The position numbers and the translations under genes were made by a program. From Candidatus Poribacteria bacterium (GTDB taxonomy: Bacteria; Poribacteria; WGA-4E; WGA-3G), in contig JAJECN010000023.1 of NCBI GenBank assembly GCA_022821965.1, positions 62,001 to 126,000 on the forward strand: a DNA stretch of 64,000 nucleotides, read 5' to 3'. Of this stretch, positions 52,911 to 61,768 are shown piece by piece. Numbering within the stretch: position 1 is the stretch's first letter; every line of letters begins with the position of its first letter. The notes beneath the pieces are model-generated. The model had not been told where the DNA came from. It made no database searches and was given only the letters and a program-made list of their open reading frames with translations.

Positions 52911-53963
52911 CTAACGTCGTGGTATCGGTGGATTTGCTTTATAAATCTCTGTTAGTAGATTCATAGCGTGCAGCGACTCTGCCTTGTCGTACTGTGGACA
53001 TTGGTGTAATCCTGCGGCGAGGCAGCGGTGAATCGCTTCGGCTTGGTACAGGAAACCGTGCTGATTTGGGGAGGCGTTTCGTATACTCACCATCCTCGGC
53101 AACGGGTACTCGAAGGTGTGTAATGGGGCAGGTGCGTTTCCTGTTCTATACTGAGAAGGCACGCCATTCGCGGGCGGTATTCGGATAGAGAGACGTGTCG
53201 GACAGTGTGCGGGACGTTCAAGGGTGATGCGTCCTTTTGTGCCGACGAGTTCTGTCACCTCTGGTAACTCGGAGTTTCGGGGTGGGAATGTCAGTACTGC
53301 GCACTTATCTTCACCGAATTCCACAATCGCGCCACGCGCATATCTACCTGTAGCGACAATTGCTGTCGGGATGGAATCCGCACCGAAGCCGAGGGGGACA
53401 GCTTGGATGGTGTAGATCGGGTCGAAGAAATCGGACTGTACAAGGACGACTTCACCGATAGTGCCATTCTCAATCTCTGTTCGCGCATGTTCCACTGCGG
53501 GAAAGAATCGGGTCCAGACACCGTCTTGTAACATTACGCCTTTCTCTTCGGCGGCGGCGTACATTTCCCGTGCTTCAGAGATATTCTCGGCGAAAGGTTT
53601 TTCACACAAAACGTGTTTGCCAGCTGCAATCGCGAGAAGGGTGTGCTCCTTGTGCAGTCGGTTAATCGTGCCGATGTATACGATGTCTACATTGTCGGCT
53701 TCAACCATTTCTCTATAGTTGCCGTAGGCGGTAGCAACTTCGTATTGTCTTGCAAATTCTTTTGCTCGGTCAATTTCGCGTGCCGCCACAGCGGTTACGG
53801 TTGCCCCTTCGCAGGCGTGCAGCGCTGCCACCCACATCCCTGAAATTCTACCTGCACCGAGGATGCCCCAACGTAACGGAAAAGCGACATCTGCTGCGCT
53901 CGTAATACCACGGCGGATGTCAAGCGGTGTTGAGAGAGGTATATTGTCTGTCATAGAATTCAT
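52911..53963 (-). CDS. Gfo/Idh/MocA-family oxidoreductase (dihydrodiol dehydrogenase-like)
   Basis: 350 residues. Rossmann motif WGILGAGRISGMW, IGTINRLHKEH and the catalytic HVLCEKPFAEN. The DGVWTRFFPAVEH and SDFFDP segments resemble dimeric dihydrodiol/xylose dehydrogenases rather than inositol enzymes. It begins about 36 bases after the end of the zinc dehydrogenase on the same strand and is likely co-transcribed with it. Confidence 0.9.
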   Translation of the reverse strand: MNSMTDNIPLSTPLDIRRGITSAADVAFPLRWGILGAGRISGMWVAALHACEGATVTAVAAREIDRAKEFARQYEVATAYGNYREMVEADNVDIVYIGTINRLHKEHTLLAIAAGKHVLCEKPFAENISEAREMYAAAEEKGVMLQDGVWTRFFPAVEHARTEIENGTIGEVVLVQSDFFDPIYTIQAVPLGFGADSIPTAIVATGRYARGAIVEFGEDKCAVLTFPPRNSELPEVTELVGTKGRITLERPAHCPTRLSIRIPPANGVPSQYRTGNAPAPLHTFEYPLPRMVSIRNASPNQHGFLYQAEAIHRCLAAGLHQCPQYDKAESLHAMNLLTEIYKANPPIPRR

Positions 53964-53999
53964 AACAACCTTTCTTCGTCAAAGCCGGTCTGATTAATT

Positions 54000-55013
54000 T
54001 TAGTCCCACGCGTCAAGGACGACTTTCCCGCAGTTATGTGTACACTGCAACGCCCATGCCTCCTGAATCTGGCTCATAGGGAAGGTGTGCGTGATAAATG
54101 TATCCAGCTGTTCCTTCACTTGTGTTATCATCTGCATCATAGCAGGTGTCTCTATGAGGTTATAATGCCGTGTACCGTGTACGGTCAAGCCTTTATTGAT
54201 AATATTACCGCCCTGAATTGACACTTCACGAATTCCACCAATCAATGCGATGTGTCCTTTTGGGCGTGTTACGTCAATCAATAATTGGACTGCTGCAGGC
54301 GCTGCTGAGCATTCGATCCCTTTGTCTGGGCCTTTGCCACCGGTCAAATCCCGAATCTGATCGCCGACATCCTCGTCTTGTGGGTTGACGACTTCGGCTG
54401 CACCGAGTTTTTTCGCGAGGGCTGCGCGATACGGGTGGCTTTCAACAGCGATGACGTGTGCACCTCTATACACAGCATTAATCACGCCGCCAAGCCCAAT
54501 AGGTCCCATCCCCGTGATTAGGACGGTATCAAACGCGTTGACGTTCATCAACCGCATAGCATTAGATGTCGATCCCAGCCCACAACATGCCATTGCAGCG
54601 TGATGATAGGAGACTTCCTCCGGAATTGGCACGAGCAGCCAGTCCTGTTTAAGGATGTACTGCGCAAAAGTCGCTGTTACGCCAGTCTGTTCGGTAATGT
54701 GTAGAATCTGATTGTCGTCCGGACAGTGGGCATATTCGCCTGCTAAGCAGATGTAACACTTTCCACAGGGGAAGTGTGGCATCACGACAACGCGGTCGCC
54801 TACCTTGACAGTGCCTTGTTGTGCGATTTCTACCACTTCACCCGCGGCTTCGTGTCCGAAACTATCACTCTCACCGTCATTTTTGAAGCCTTTGTATTCC
54901 GTACACATAGGTGCTGCATGAATTTTGACGATGACAAACTCACCCTTGGCAACTGGGTCTGGTTTGTCAATTAAGCCCGCCCTTTCGGGTCCAAATTTTG
55001 CAACGACTTTCAT
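54000..55013 (-). CDS. Zinc-dependent alcohol dehydrogenase
   Basis: 337 residues from the ATG at 55013 (GGAG 6 bases upstream). Catalytic zinc ligands Cys37 (PMCTEYKG) and His54-Glu55 (FGHEAAGE); structural zinc Cys83, 86, 89 and 97. NAD-binding motif ITGMGPIGLGG. The Cys37-Thr pair lacks the usual G-S-D context. Substrate unknown; operon partner is a Gfo/Idh/MocA dehydrogenase, suggesting sugar or polyol catabolism. Confidence 0.9.
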   Translation of the reverse strand: MKVVAKFGPERAGLIDKPDPVAKGEFVIVKIHAAPMCTEYKGFKNDGESDSFGHEAAGEVVEIAQQGTVKVGDRVVVMPHFPCGKCYICLAGEYAHCPDDNQILHITEQTGVTATFAQYILKQDWLLVPIPEEVSYHHAAMACCGLGSTSNAMRLMNVNAFDTVLITGMGPIGLGGVINAVYRGAHVIAVESHPYRAALAKKLGAAEVVNPQDEDVGDQIRDLTGGKGPDKGIECSAAPAAVQLLIDVTRPKGHIALIGGIREVSIQGGNIINKGLTVHGTRHYNLIETPAMMQMITQVKEQLDTFITHTFPMSQIQEAWALQCTHNCGKVVLDAWD

Positions 55014-55105
55014 GAGGATCTCCGTTTTTTGAATAATATAAGGGATTATACCTTTTTTGTCAGTTTGAATCAAGTTTTCAAAAACAAAACCATTCCACAT
55101 TTCCC

Positions 55106-55134
55106 TTGCACTCTTATCCCCTTTCTGATAAAAT
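55106..55134 (+). promoter_or_regulatory. Sigma-70-type promoter of the LarA-like gene
   Basis: TTGCAC (55106-55111), 17 bases, TAAAAT (55129-55134). Predicted start near 55141, giving a 40-base leader with AAAGGA before the ATG at 55183. Confidence 0.6.
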
Positions 55135-55182
55135 AAGGCTATAAAGTCCACCTATGGGTGAAAATATAAAGGACGGAAACGC

Positions 55183-56436
55183 ATGGCACTTCCAAAAATG
55201 ACACGGATTCAACAGCGGTTTGAGGCACCCGTTCTCACCGATCTACCCGCAGCGATTCATGCTGAACTGGCGCGGATTAACGCCTTCGACATTGTCAAAC
55301 CCGGCGAAACTGTCGCCGTTACCGCTGGCAGTCGCGGAGTCGCAAATGTTGACATAGCAGTCAAGGCAACGGTTGATTATCTCAAAGGACTCGGCGCGCG
55401 TCCTTTTGTTGTTCCAGCGATGGGAAGCCACGGTGGTGCAACGCCTGAAGGACAGCGAAGCGTGCTGGAACACTACGGTATCACTGAAGAGACAGTTGGC
55501 GCGCCGGTCAAAGCGACAATGGAGGTCGTGGAACTCGGAAAGACGGCAGACGGCTTGCCGGTTTTTTTCGACAGATATGCCGCCGAAGCCGACCATGTTG
55601 TACCGCTCAACCGCATTAAGGCGCATACAGATTTCAACGGCTCTATTGAGAGCGGTTTGATGAAGATGATGGTTATCGGACTCGGTAAACAGCAGGGTGC
55701 GAACTTCTACCACCGCGCCTTCTTCCAGTACGGTTTTGAGCACGTTATCACTGCGGTTGGTGGCTTCATTCTCGACACCGGAAAAATCGCTTTCGGTGTT
55801 GGACTCATTGAGAACGCCCACGAAGACACAGCGAAAGCAGTAGCGATGCCCGCCGCGCAGCTCCTCCAAACGGAACGTGAACTACTGGTTGAGGCGAAAT
55901 CGCTGATGGGACAACTCCCCTTTGACGAACTCGATCTGCTCATCATAGATTGGACAGGCAAAAACATCAGTGGCACTGGTATGGACACAAACGTCATCGG
56001 TAGGATGATGCAGAACTTTGAACCCGAACCCGCAAAACCTGCTATTCTCCGCATATTCGTCCGGGATATCACCGAAGAGAGCGACGGGAACGCCACCGGT
56101 ATCGGGCTTGCTGACTTCACAACCACGCGCCTCGTGGACCAGATTGATCGGCACTCGACCTATATGAACGGCATCACAGCACTCGGACCGCAGAAGTCGA
56201 AAATCCCGTTCTACTACGACACCGACCGAGAAGCAATTGAGGTGGCACTTGACACTATTGGACTCACCGAACCCGAAGATGCACGGGTTATCCGTATTGA
56301 GAGTACGCTGAGATTGACGGAGCTTGACATTTCTGAGGTGCTGCTTGAGGATGCGAAACTGCATTCAAGGTTAGACGTTATCGGCGAAACGAAGCCGCTC
56401 CCGTTTGACGCTGCAGGCAACCTGCTACCGTTTTAA
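55183..56436 (+). CDS. LarA-like (DUF2088, lactate-racemase-type) protein
   Basis: 417 residues. N-terminal domain VAVTAGSRGVANV, then the conserved PAMGSHGGATPEGQ and NRIKAHTDFNGSIESGLMKM blocks of the nickel-pincer LarA superfamily. LarA itself racemises lactate; many relatives act on other 2-hydroxyacids or sugar acids, so a hydroxyacid or polyol epimerase or racemase is the safest call. No nickel-pincer biosynthesis gene (larB, larC, larE) is present in the window. Confidence 0.83.
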   Translation: MALPKMTRIQQRFEAPVLTDLPAAIHAELARINAFDIVKPGETVAVTAGSRGVANVDIAVKATVDYLKGLGARPFVVPAMGSHGGATPEGQRSVLEHYGITEETVGAPVKATMEVVELGKTADGLPVFFDRYAAEADHVVPLNRIKAHTDFNGSIESGLMKMMVIGLGKQQGANFYHRAFFQYGFEHVITAVGGFILDTGKIAFGVGLIENAHEDTAKAVAMPAAQLLQTERELLVEAKSLMGQLPFDELDLLIIDWTGKNISGTGMDTNVIGRMMQNFEPEPAKPAILRIFVRDITEESDGNATGIGLADFTTTRLVDQIDRHSTYMNGITALGPQKSKIPFYYDTDREAIEVALDTIGLTEPEDARVIRIESTLRLTELDISEVLLEDAKLHSRLDVIGETKPLPFDAAGNLLPF

Positions 56437-56779
56437 AAGGTTTTCGTGGATCATTCGGTGCGGACGGAAGCTGCACCATAACTGTCAATTTTAGAAAAAT
56501 AACCGTCTTGGTACCAGACCCGGTAGGTTCGGTTTCCTAACCGAACCGGATCCTACGCGGAAACCTTGAAGCTTTCAAAAACCTCTTGAATCCCGTAGGG
56601 ATGGTATCTGTGTAGAAAAACGTTGTCTTCCACAACCAAGCCCCGTAGGGGGTTTTTGCTGGGGTGTTTCTGCAGCATTTGTAAAGACGTTCCTACAAAA
56701 TACCGCGAAAAATCCCTAAATTGACACTATGGTGCGGCCGAAAGCTGCGCCTATCGCTATGGGCTGGTGAGGACGAAAA
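56437..56779. other. 343-base intergenic region with palindromes
   Basis: No gene is evident. A perfect palindrome lies at 56526-56547 and GTAGGG/CCGTAGGG motifs are repeated around 56600 and 56645. GAGG before 56780 is the ribosome site of the prenyltransferase gene. Confidence 0.5.
56526..56547. repeat. Palindrome GGTTCGGTT/AACCGAACC
   Basis: Perfect 9-bp stem with 4-base loop TCCT, flanked by TAG and GGATCCTAC. Probably a REP-like dispersed element; no T-run, so termination is unlikely. Confidence 0.65.
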
Positions 56780-57631
56780 ATGCGAAAACTCAGAATTATC
56801 CTTGAGATGATCAAATTTGAACACACGGTCTTCGCGCTGCCCTTTGCGGTTATGAGTGCCTTTATCGCTGCGGATGGGTTTCCCCCACTTGAAAAACTCG
56901 GCTGGATCCTCGTAGCAATGGTCGGCGCGCGCAGCTGCGCCATGGCATTCAATCGGCTCGCCGATGCTGAAATTGACAGTAAAAACCCTCGTACTGCCAC
57001 GCGTGCGATCCCCGCAGGTTTAATCACAAAGAGCGCCGTGTGGGGTTTCACGATCATCTCCGCCGCTCTGCTGGTTGTTGCGGCGTGGCGACTGAACCCA
57101 CTCGCGTTTGCGTTATCACCGGTCGCGCTTGCTGTGGTGATGGGCTACTCCTATACCAAACGTTTCACCGCGTTCTCCCACTTCTGGCTTGGACTTGCGC
57201 TCTCCATTTCACCCGTTGGGGCATGGATCGCAATTCAGGGAAGTTTCGCGTTGCCTCCGATCATTCTCTGTCTCGTTGTGCTACTCTGGACAGCCGGGTT
57301 TGACATCATCTATGCGTGTCAAGATGTCAACTTCGATAGAAAGCACGGACTGCATTCGATTCCAGCGAAAATCGGGATTCGGTGGGCGTTATGGCTCTCG
57401 TCCGCTTTACACGTTATTGCTGTGTTGCTGCTCCTCGCCATTCCATTTCTCGTCGAATTAGGACTTTTCTATTACAGCGGTGTCGGGATTGTCGTCCTCA
57501 TCTTTATCTATGAACACGCCATCGTCAAACCAACGGATCTATCCCGTGTCAATCTCGCCTTTTTCACACTGAATGGCATGATTAGCCTCGTCTTGATGGC
57601 ACTTTCAATAACCGACATTTTACTTTTTTAG
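56780..57631 (+). CDS. UbiA-family prenyltransferase (MqnP-like)
   Basis: 283 residues, about eight hydrophobic helices. The two acidic motifs expected for aromatic prenyltransferases are present: NRLADAEIDSKNPRTATR (about 57-74) and CQDVNFDRKHG (about 180-190). The first motif with NPRT matches the UbiA-like group assigned to the futalosine menaquinone pathway (MqnP) or 4-hydroxybenzoate prenylation. It would make the membrane quinone used by the cytochrome chain. Other quinone genes are not in the window. Confidence 0.86.
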   Translation: MRKLRIILEMIKFEHTVFALPFAVMSAFIAADGFPPLEKLGWILVAMVGARSCAMAFNRLADAEIDSKNPRTATRAIPAGLITKSAVWGFTIISAALLVVAAWRLNPLAFALSPVALAVVMGYSYTKRFTAFSHFWLGLALSISPVGAWIAIQGSFALPPIILCLVVLLWTAGFDIIYACQDVNFDRKHGLHSIPAKIGIRWALWLSSALHVIAVLLLLAIPFLVELGLFYYSGVGIVVLIFIYEHAIVKPTDLSRVNLAFFTLNGMISLVLMALSITDILLF

Positions 57632-57668
57632 TAAAGAGCCTTACCGAACCGCAAGGAAATATAAAAAA

Positions 57669-58490
57669 ATGAAACTCTCACTTTCCGTGCGCGTCGCAGA
57701 AACCGCATCTAAGAAAGACGCAACCCACACCTTCGCACAACTGACGGGACTCGCTGCAGAGCTCGGCTACGAAGCGGTCTGCATGCGCGCCTCCCAAGTC
57801 GGTATCCACTCACCTTTGGAGCAGATTACCGCTGCGCGCAAACGAGCGGACTCGCTCAATTTGAAGGTCTCTATGGTCACCGGTGATTTTCCGGTACCGC
57901 TCAACAACGAGCAGGGACCCGATGGACTCCGCAATATAACCCCCTATCTCGATTTAACAGAGTTGCTTGGCGCAGACCTCATCCGTATTGCGATGAAAGT
58001 TGAGGAAGACATCCCGTGGGCGCAACGTGCCTCTGACGAAGCAGCTGAGCGCGGTATCCGTCTCGCACACCAATCACATACACAGAGTTTGTTTGAAACA
58101 GTGGACGGATCTGTTGAAGTCTTAAAGCGAGTCGGCAGAAAGAATTTTGGGATTATCTACGAACCTGCCAACCTCGACCTCTGTGCACAGGATTACGGCG
58201 TTGAGACGCTTAAACGATTCTCGCCCTATCTTCTCAACGTCTATCTCCAAAACCACATCCGCCGACCGGAGGGAAAGACACACCTTTTGACGTGGATTCA
58301 AGGCATCGTTCCACACGATCCGATCCGTTTACAAGACGAAGGTGGTATCGACTTTCCACTCGTATTTGAAGGTCTGGAGGCAATCGGTTACGACGGTTAT
58401 GTGACCGTGCATCAGGCGTTCCGAGAGATTATGGAGCCTGAGGACGCAGCGGAACAGAGTTACAACTATCTAAAATCATTTTGCACATAA
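57669..58490 (+). CDS. Sugar phosphate isomerase/epimerase (xylose-isomerase-like TIM barrel)
   Basis: 273 residues of the AP-endonuclease-2-type TIM barrel: LGYEAVCMRAS, a middle RLAHQSHT block, FGIIYEPANLDL and FPLVFEGLEAIGYDGYVTVHQ at the C-terminus, all normal family positions. Typical metal ligands (Glu, Asp, His) are present. AAGGAAATA precedes the ATG. Specific sugar or inositol derivative unknown. Confidence 0.87.
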   Translation: MKLSLSVRVAETASKKDATHTFAQLTGLAAELGYEAVCMRASQVGIHSPLEQITAARKRADSLNLKVSMVTGDFPVPLNNEQGPDGLRNITPYLDLTELLGADLIRIAMKVEEDIPWAQRASDEAAERGIRLAHQSHTQSLFETVDGSVEVLKRVGRKNFGIIYEPANLDLCAQDYGVETLKRFSPYLLNVYLQNHIRRPEGKTHLLTWIQGIVPHDPIRLQDEGGIDFPLVFEGLEAIGYDGYVTVHQAFREIMEPEDAAEQSYNYLKSFCT

Positions 58491-58534
58491 ACAATTAAGT
58501 AGGCACTTTTCGTTTAACAGAAGAAGGGACGTAG

Positions 58535-58553
58535 GGGCGAGGTTGCCTCGCCC
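58535..58553. repeat. GC-rich palindrome GGGCGAGG/CCTCGCCC
   Basis: Perfect 8-bp stem with 3-base loop TTG, sharing its core with the palindrome at 37954-37975. It lies downstream of the TIM-barrel gene and may be a REP-like element. Confidence 0.65.
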
Positions 58554-58624
58554 GCCTTTCAAAGCGTGCCTAATTATCTTTAGATGTCACTATAAATTGA
58601 TATTAAATTGTGGAGGTAGTACTC

Positions 58625-59233
58625 ATGGTGTCTAGCGACTTTAAAACAATTTCTGAGGTACAAGAAAAATTCAGAATCAAATACGCGTCTAATGACTTTT
58701 TTGACATTCAGGCTAAAAACCCTTCAGAACAATTCTTACAAGAACTTGAGTTTAGCAGGCAGTACATTGATGTTTTTGGATCTGAGGGATCAAGATGTGA
58801 AGTTATTATATTTCCCATCTTAAGAGAGGTTTACAAGAATTACGCCAAAAACTACGGACTTTGGGTAAAGAAATCTATCATCTATGATGAGATTTTAAAC
58901 GGCACTCCGGACTATCTCATTGCCACACGGTCCGAATTAGGTATGACTGTTGTCGGTACACCCCTGGTAATATTAGTTGAAGCAAAAAAGAATGACTTTG
59001 AACAAGGTTGGGGGCAGTGTCTGGCTGAGTTGGTTGCAGCGCAAAAAATAAATCATGATTCTGATTTTCCCGTGTATGGTGTTGTTACCGACGGAAAATT
59101 GTGGGAATTTGGTCAACTTGTTGGTGACACCTTCATTCAAAATAGAACTAACTTTACTATAGATAATTTGCCGATCCTATTCGGTGCTATGAATTCTGTC
59201 TTCAGATCAATACAGAAACGTGAAAGCTGTTAA
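58625..59233 (+). CDS. PD-(D/E)XK-like predicted nuclease or nuclease-fold protein
   Basis: 202 residues from the ATG at 58625, with GGAGG 8 bases upstream. Glu68 (REVYKNY), Asp96 (GTPDYLIA) and Glu119-x-Lys121 (ILVEAKKNDF), followed by a Gln/Glu-rich helix (GWGQCLAELVAAQ), fit the PD-(D/E)XK core. Many such small proteins occur in bacteria without known partner or substrate. Its stop codon overlaps the ATG of the following sulfatase (TAATG), so they are co-translated. Confidence 0.68.
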   Translation: MVSSDFKTISEVQEKFRIKYASNDFFDIQAKNPSEQFLQELEFSRQYIDVFGSEGSRCEVIIFPILREVYKNYAKNYGLWVKKSIIYDEILNGTPDYLIATRSELGMTVVGTPLVILVEAKKNDFEQGWGQCLAELVAAQKINHDSDFPVYGVVTDGKLWEFGQLVGDTFIQNRTNFTIDNLPILFGAMNSVFRSIQKRESC

Positions 59234-60768
59234 TGTCAAGAGAAGAAATATCTATGAGCAACCAACAACCCAATGTCCTAATCATTACAACTGACCAGCA
59301 GCGCACAGATAGCCTCAGCTGCTACGGATCAACATTCACAGATACACCGCATCTGGATAAGTTTGCATCTGAAGGTGTCTGTTTTGAGCGGGCATACTGT
59401 GCGAATCCTGTGTGTACACCTGCCCGTGCCTCAATCTTTTCGGGACGGTATGTGAGTCGCCACGGTGCGTGGAATGTCGGTATGAACGTCCCTGACGATG
59501 AACCGATGCTGTCACACCGACTTGCTGAGGTCGGCTATCGCACGCACTATATCGGTAAAGCACACTTCCAACCTTTCGGTGCATCCGCGGAACAGTCGAT
59601 CGAAACCTTCAGGGATACGACGCGCTATCCCGATTTCCAAGGTCCCTACTACGGATTTGAAACGGTGGAGTTGGCACTCGGCCACGCGACCTATGGTATC
59701 GCAGGACACTACGGTGAGTGGGTCCGCTCACATGTTTCCGAAAAGACGTTCGAGAGTTACAGCAAAGCGACACGTCTCAGTGAAAGAGGTTTCGGCGGTG
59801 AGGCTTATGATTGGGAGATACCGCTGAAATACCACAATAGCGTCTGGACAGCGGATCGGACAATAGATTTCTTGTCGAATCGGGATGCATCCCAACCTTT
59901 TCTGTTAGCGATCGGTTTCCAAGATCCGCATCATCCGCATTGTGTTCCAACCGAATTTGACGATCGCGTCAATCCTACGCACGTTCCACTACCAGATTTC
60001 GTTGAAGGCGAGTTAGATGACAAGCCGCCCCACTTTTTGGAGGCACGGCACGGCGAACTTGAGAAGTCAGAGATTCGCGGAACGTTTGCCATTGCCGGGC
60101 AGGGTGGTGGTGCTGATTACCGAAAAGTCTCTGAAAACGAGGCACGGATCGGCAGGGCGTATTACTATAATATGGTCAAAATTATTGATCAGCAGATGGG
60201 ACGTATTCTGGAGTGTCTGGATACGTGTGGATTAACAGAAAACACGTTAGTGCTCTTCACGACCGATCACGGTGAGCTTCTCGGAGATCACGGGCTATGG
60301 ATGAAGGGACCCTTCCATTACGAGCAGCTCGTCCGCGTCCCGACGTTGATGCGGTTTCCGCAAAGCATACCCGCCGGGCAACGCACACAGGCATTATTCA
60401 GTCATGTCGATATTGTCCCGACGGTTCTCTCTGCGGTTAGCTTGCCGATCCCGTCAGATATAGATGGTGTAGACGCGATACCGATGCTTACTGGAAAAAC
60501 AACGTCCGTGCGTGATGATGCCCTGGTTGAGTGTGTAGACGATCCGCGTGGCTTAAGACTCAAAACGATTGTGACCGACACACGGAAACTGACGTGGTAT
60601 TGTGGACATACTTATGGTGAACTCTACGATTTGGAGAACGATCCGGGTGAGCGGGTTAATCAATGGAATAATACTGCCTACGCTGCAGATAAAACATCTC
60701 TCATGAGTCGTATTCTCGATGCAATGGAACCATTAGAGAACAGGGTTGAGCGGTTATCGTATGCATAA
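59233..60768 (+). CDS. Sulfatase with CTPAR active-site variant
   Basis: 511 residues. Formylglycine site Cys61 in CTPAR-ASIFSG, the Ala variant. TTDQQR supplies metal residues, YIGKAHF the Lys/His block, and FTTDHGELLGDHGLWMKGPFHYEQ matches the choline-sulfatase/iduronate-sulfatase-type branch. No signal peptide. An ATG at 59254 is an alternative start. Overlap with the nuclease-like gene is unusual for a sulfatase. Confidence 0.92.
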   Translation: MSREEISMSNQQPNVLIITTDQQRTDSLSCYGSTFTDTPHLDKFASEGVCFERAYCANPVCTPARASIFSGRYVSRHGAWNVGMNVPDDEPMLSHRLAEVGYRTHYIGKAHFQPFGASAEQSIETFRDTTRYPDFQGPYYGFETVELALGHATYGIAGHYGEWVRSHVSEKTFESYSKATRLSERGFGGEAYDWEIPLKYHNSVWTADRTIDFLSNRDASQPFLLAIGFQDPHHPHCVPTEFDDRVNPTHVPLPDFVEGELDDKPPHFLEARHGELEKSEIRGTFAIAGQGGGADYRKVSENEARIGRAYYYNMVKIIDQQMGRILECLDTCGLTENTLVLFTTDHGELLGDHGLWMKGPFHYEQLVRVPTLMRFPQSIPAGQRTQALFSHVDIVPTVLSAVSLPIPSDIDGVDAIPMLTGKTTSVRDDALVECVDDPRGLRLKTIVTDTRKLTWYCGHTYGELYDLENDPGERVNQWNNTAYAADKTSLMSRILDAMEPLENRVERLSYA

Positions 60769-60931
60769 ACGGACAAAGATTGGTTCTCGAATAACCTCTT
60801 TCAACGCCTCTGTTTTTAAACTTGCATTAAAAAAATAGATTGGGTATCATTTAGGTAGAAGAAATTGGTTGTGCTTGACTTCGCTTCGACTACATCAGAT
60901 CCTACGCTAAAAAAACATTGGGGGCATCCAG

Positions 60932-61744
60932 ATGGAGCCTACGCTATCCATTGTGATTCCGATTTACAACGAGGTGACAAGCCTAAAAGAGCTGCTGCTG
61001 CAGGTTGTCGGTGTTGAAATCGGTATGAAAAAAGAGTTGATTCTCGTCGATGATTTTTCAACAGATGGCACACGTGATATTTTAAAGGAAATTGAAGCGA
61101 TTCAAGAGGAGTCGGACGAAATACGCACGTACGTCTCAACAGCCGAAATACCACCAAGCGAAGACACTGCACCTAATAGCGAGCGGCAGGAACCCGCAAG
61201 TTCCGTAGAAAGTCTCTCCGAAATCTCCGCTAAAGTCTTCTATCACGATGTGAATAAGGGAAAGGGCGCAACACTCCGCACCGGGTTCCAGCATATCACC
61301 GGTGAAATTACCCTCATCCAAGATGCCGACTTGGAATATGATCCCAAGGATTATCCAAAATTGCTGCAGCCTATCCTTGCAGGCGATGCCGATGTCGTAT
61401 ACGGTTCTCGGTTTATGGAGGGCAGACAAACAGGATTGTTACGGAGTTACCTCGCAAACCAATTTCTCACAACCCTTGCAAACATCGTTAATGGTACAAG
61501 GCTTACCGATATGGAAACTTGCTATAAGGTGATACGGACATCAATCCTAAAAGAGATTTCACTCTACTCGGATAGGTTCGGTTTTGAACCTGAAATCACA
61601 GCGAAACTCGCCAAACGGAAGTGCAGGATCGTTGAAGTGCCTATTTCCTACCGCGGCAGAGATTATCATGAGGGGAAAACGGTGAGTTGGAAGGACGGTG
61701 TCGCCGCGATTTTCCATATTCTCCGCTTCCGATTCTTTTCGTAG
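60932..61744 (+). CDS. Family 2 glycosyltransferase (dolichol-phosphate-mannose-synthase-like)
   Basis: 270 residues. LSIVIPIYNE and LVDDFSTDGT form the nucleotide-sugar site; IQDADLEYDP holds the metal-binding Asp residues; SRFMEGRQTG and FEPEITAKLAKRK follow as in this family. A low-complexity insertion (about 66-105, Ser/Glu/Pro-rich) separates the first two motifs. Probably moves a sugar from a nucleotide donor to a lipid carrier. GGGGG 7 bases before the ATG. Confidence 0.88.
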   Translation: MEPTLSIVIPIYNEVTSLKELLLQVVGVEIGMKKELILVDDFSTDGTRDILKEIEAIQEESDEIRTYVSTAEIPPSEDTAPNSERQEPASSVESLSEISAKVFYHDVNKGKGATLRTGFQHITGEITLIQDADLEYDPKDYPKLLQPILAGDADVVYGSRFMEGRQTGLLRSYLANQFLTTLANIVNGTRLTDMETCYKVIRTSILKEISLYSDRFGFEPEITAKLAKRKCRIVEVPISYRGRDYHEGKTVSWKDGVAAIFHILRFRFFS

Positions 61745-61768
61745 AGGACTAACGCACCGCGTAAAGAT

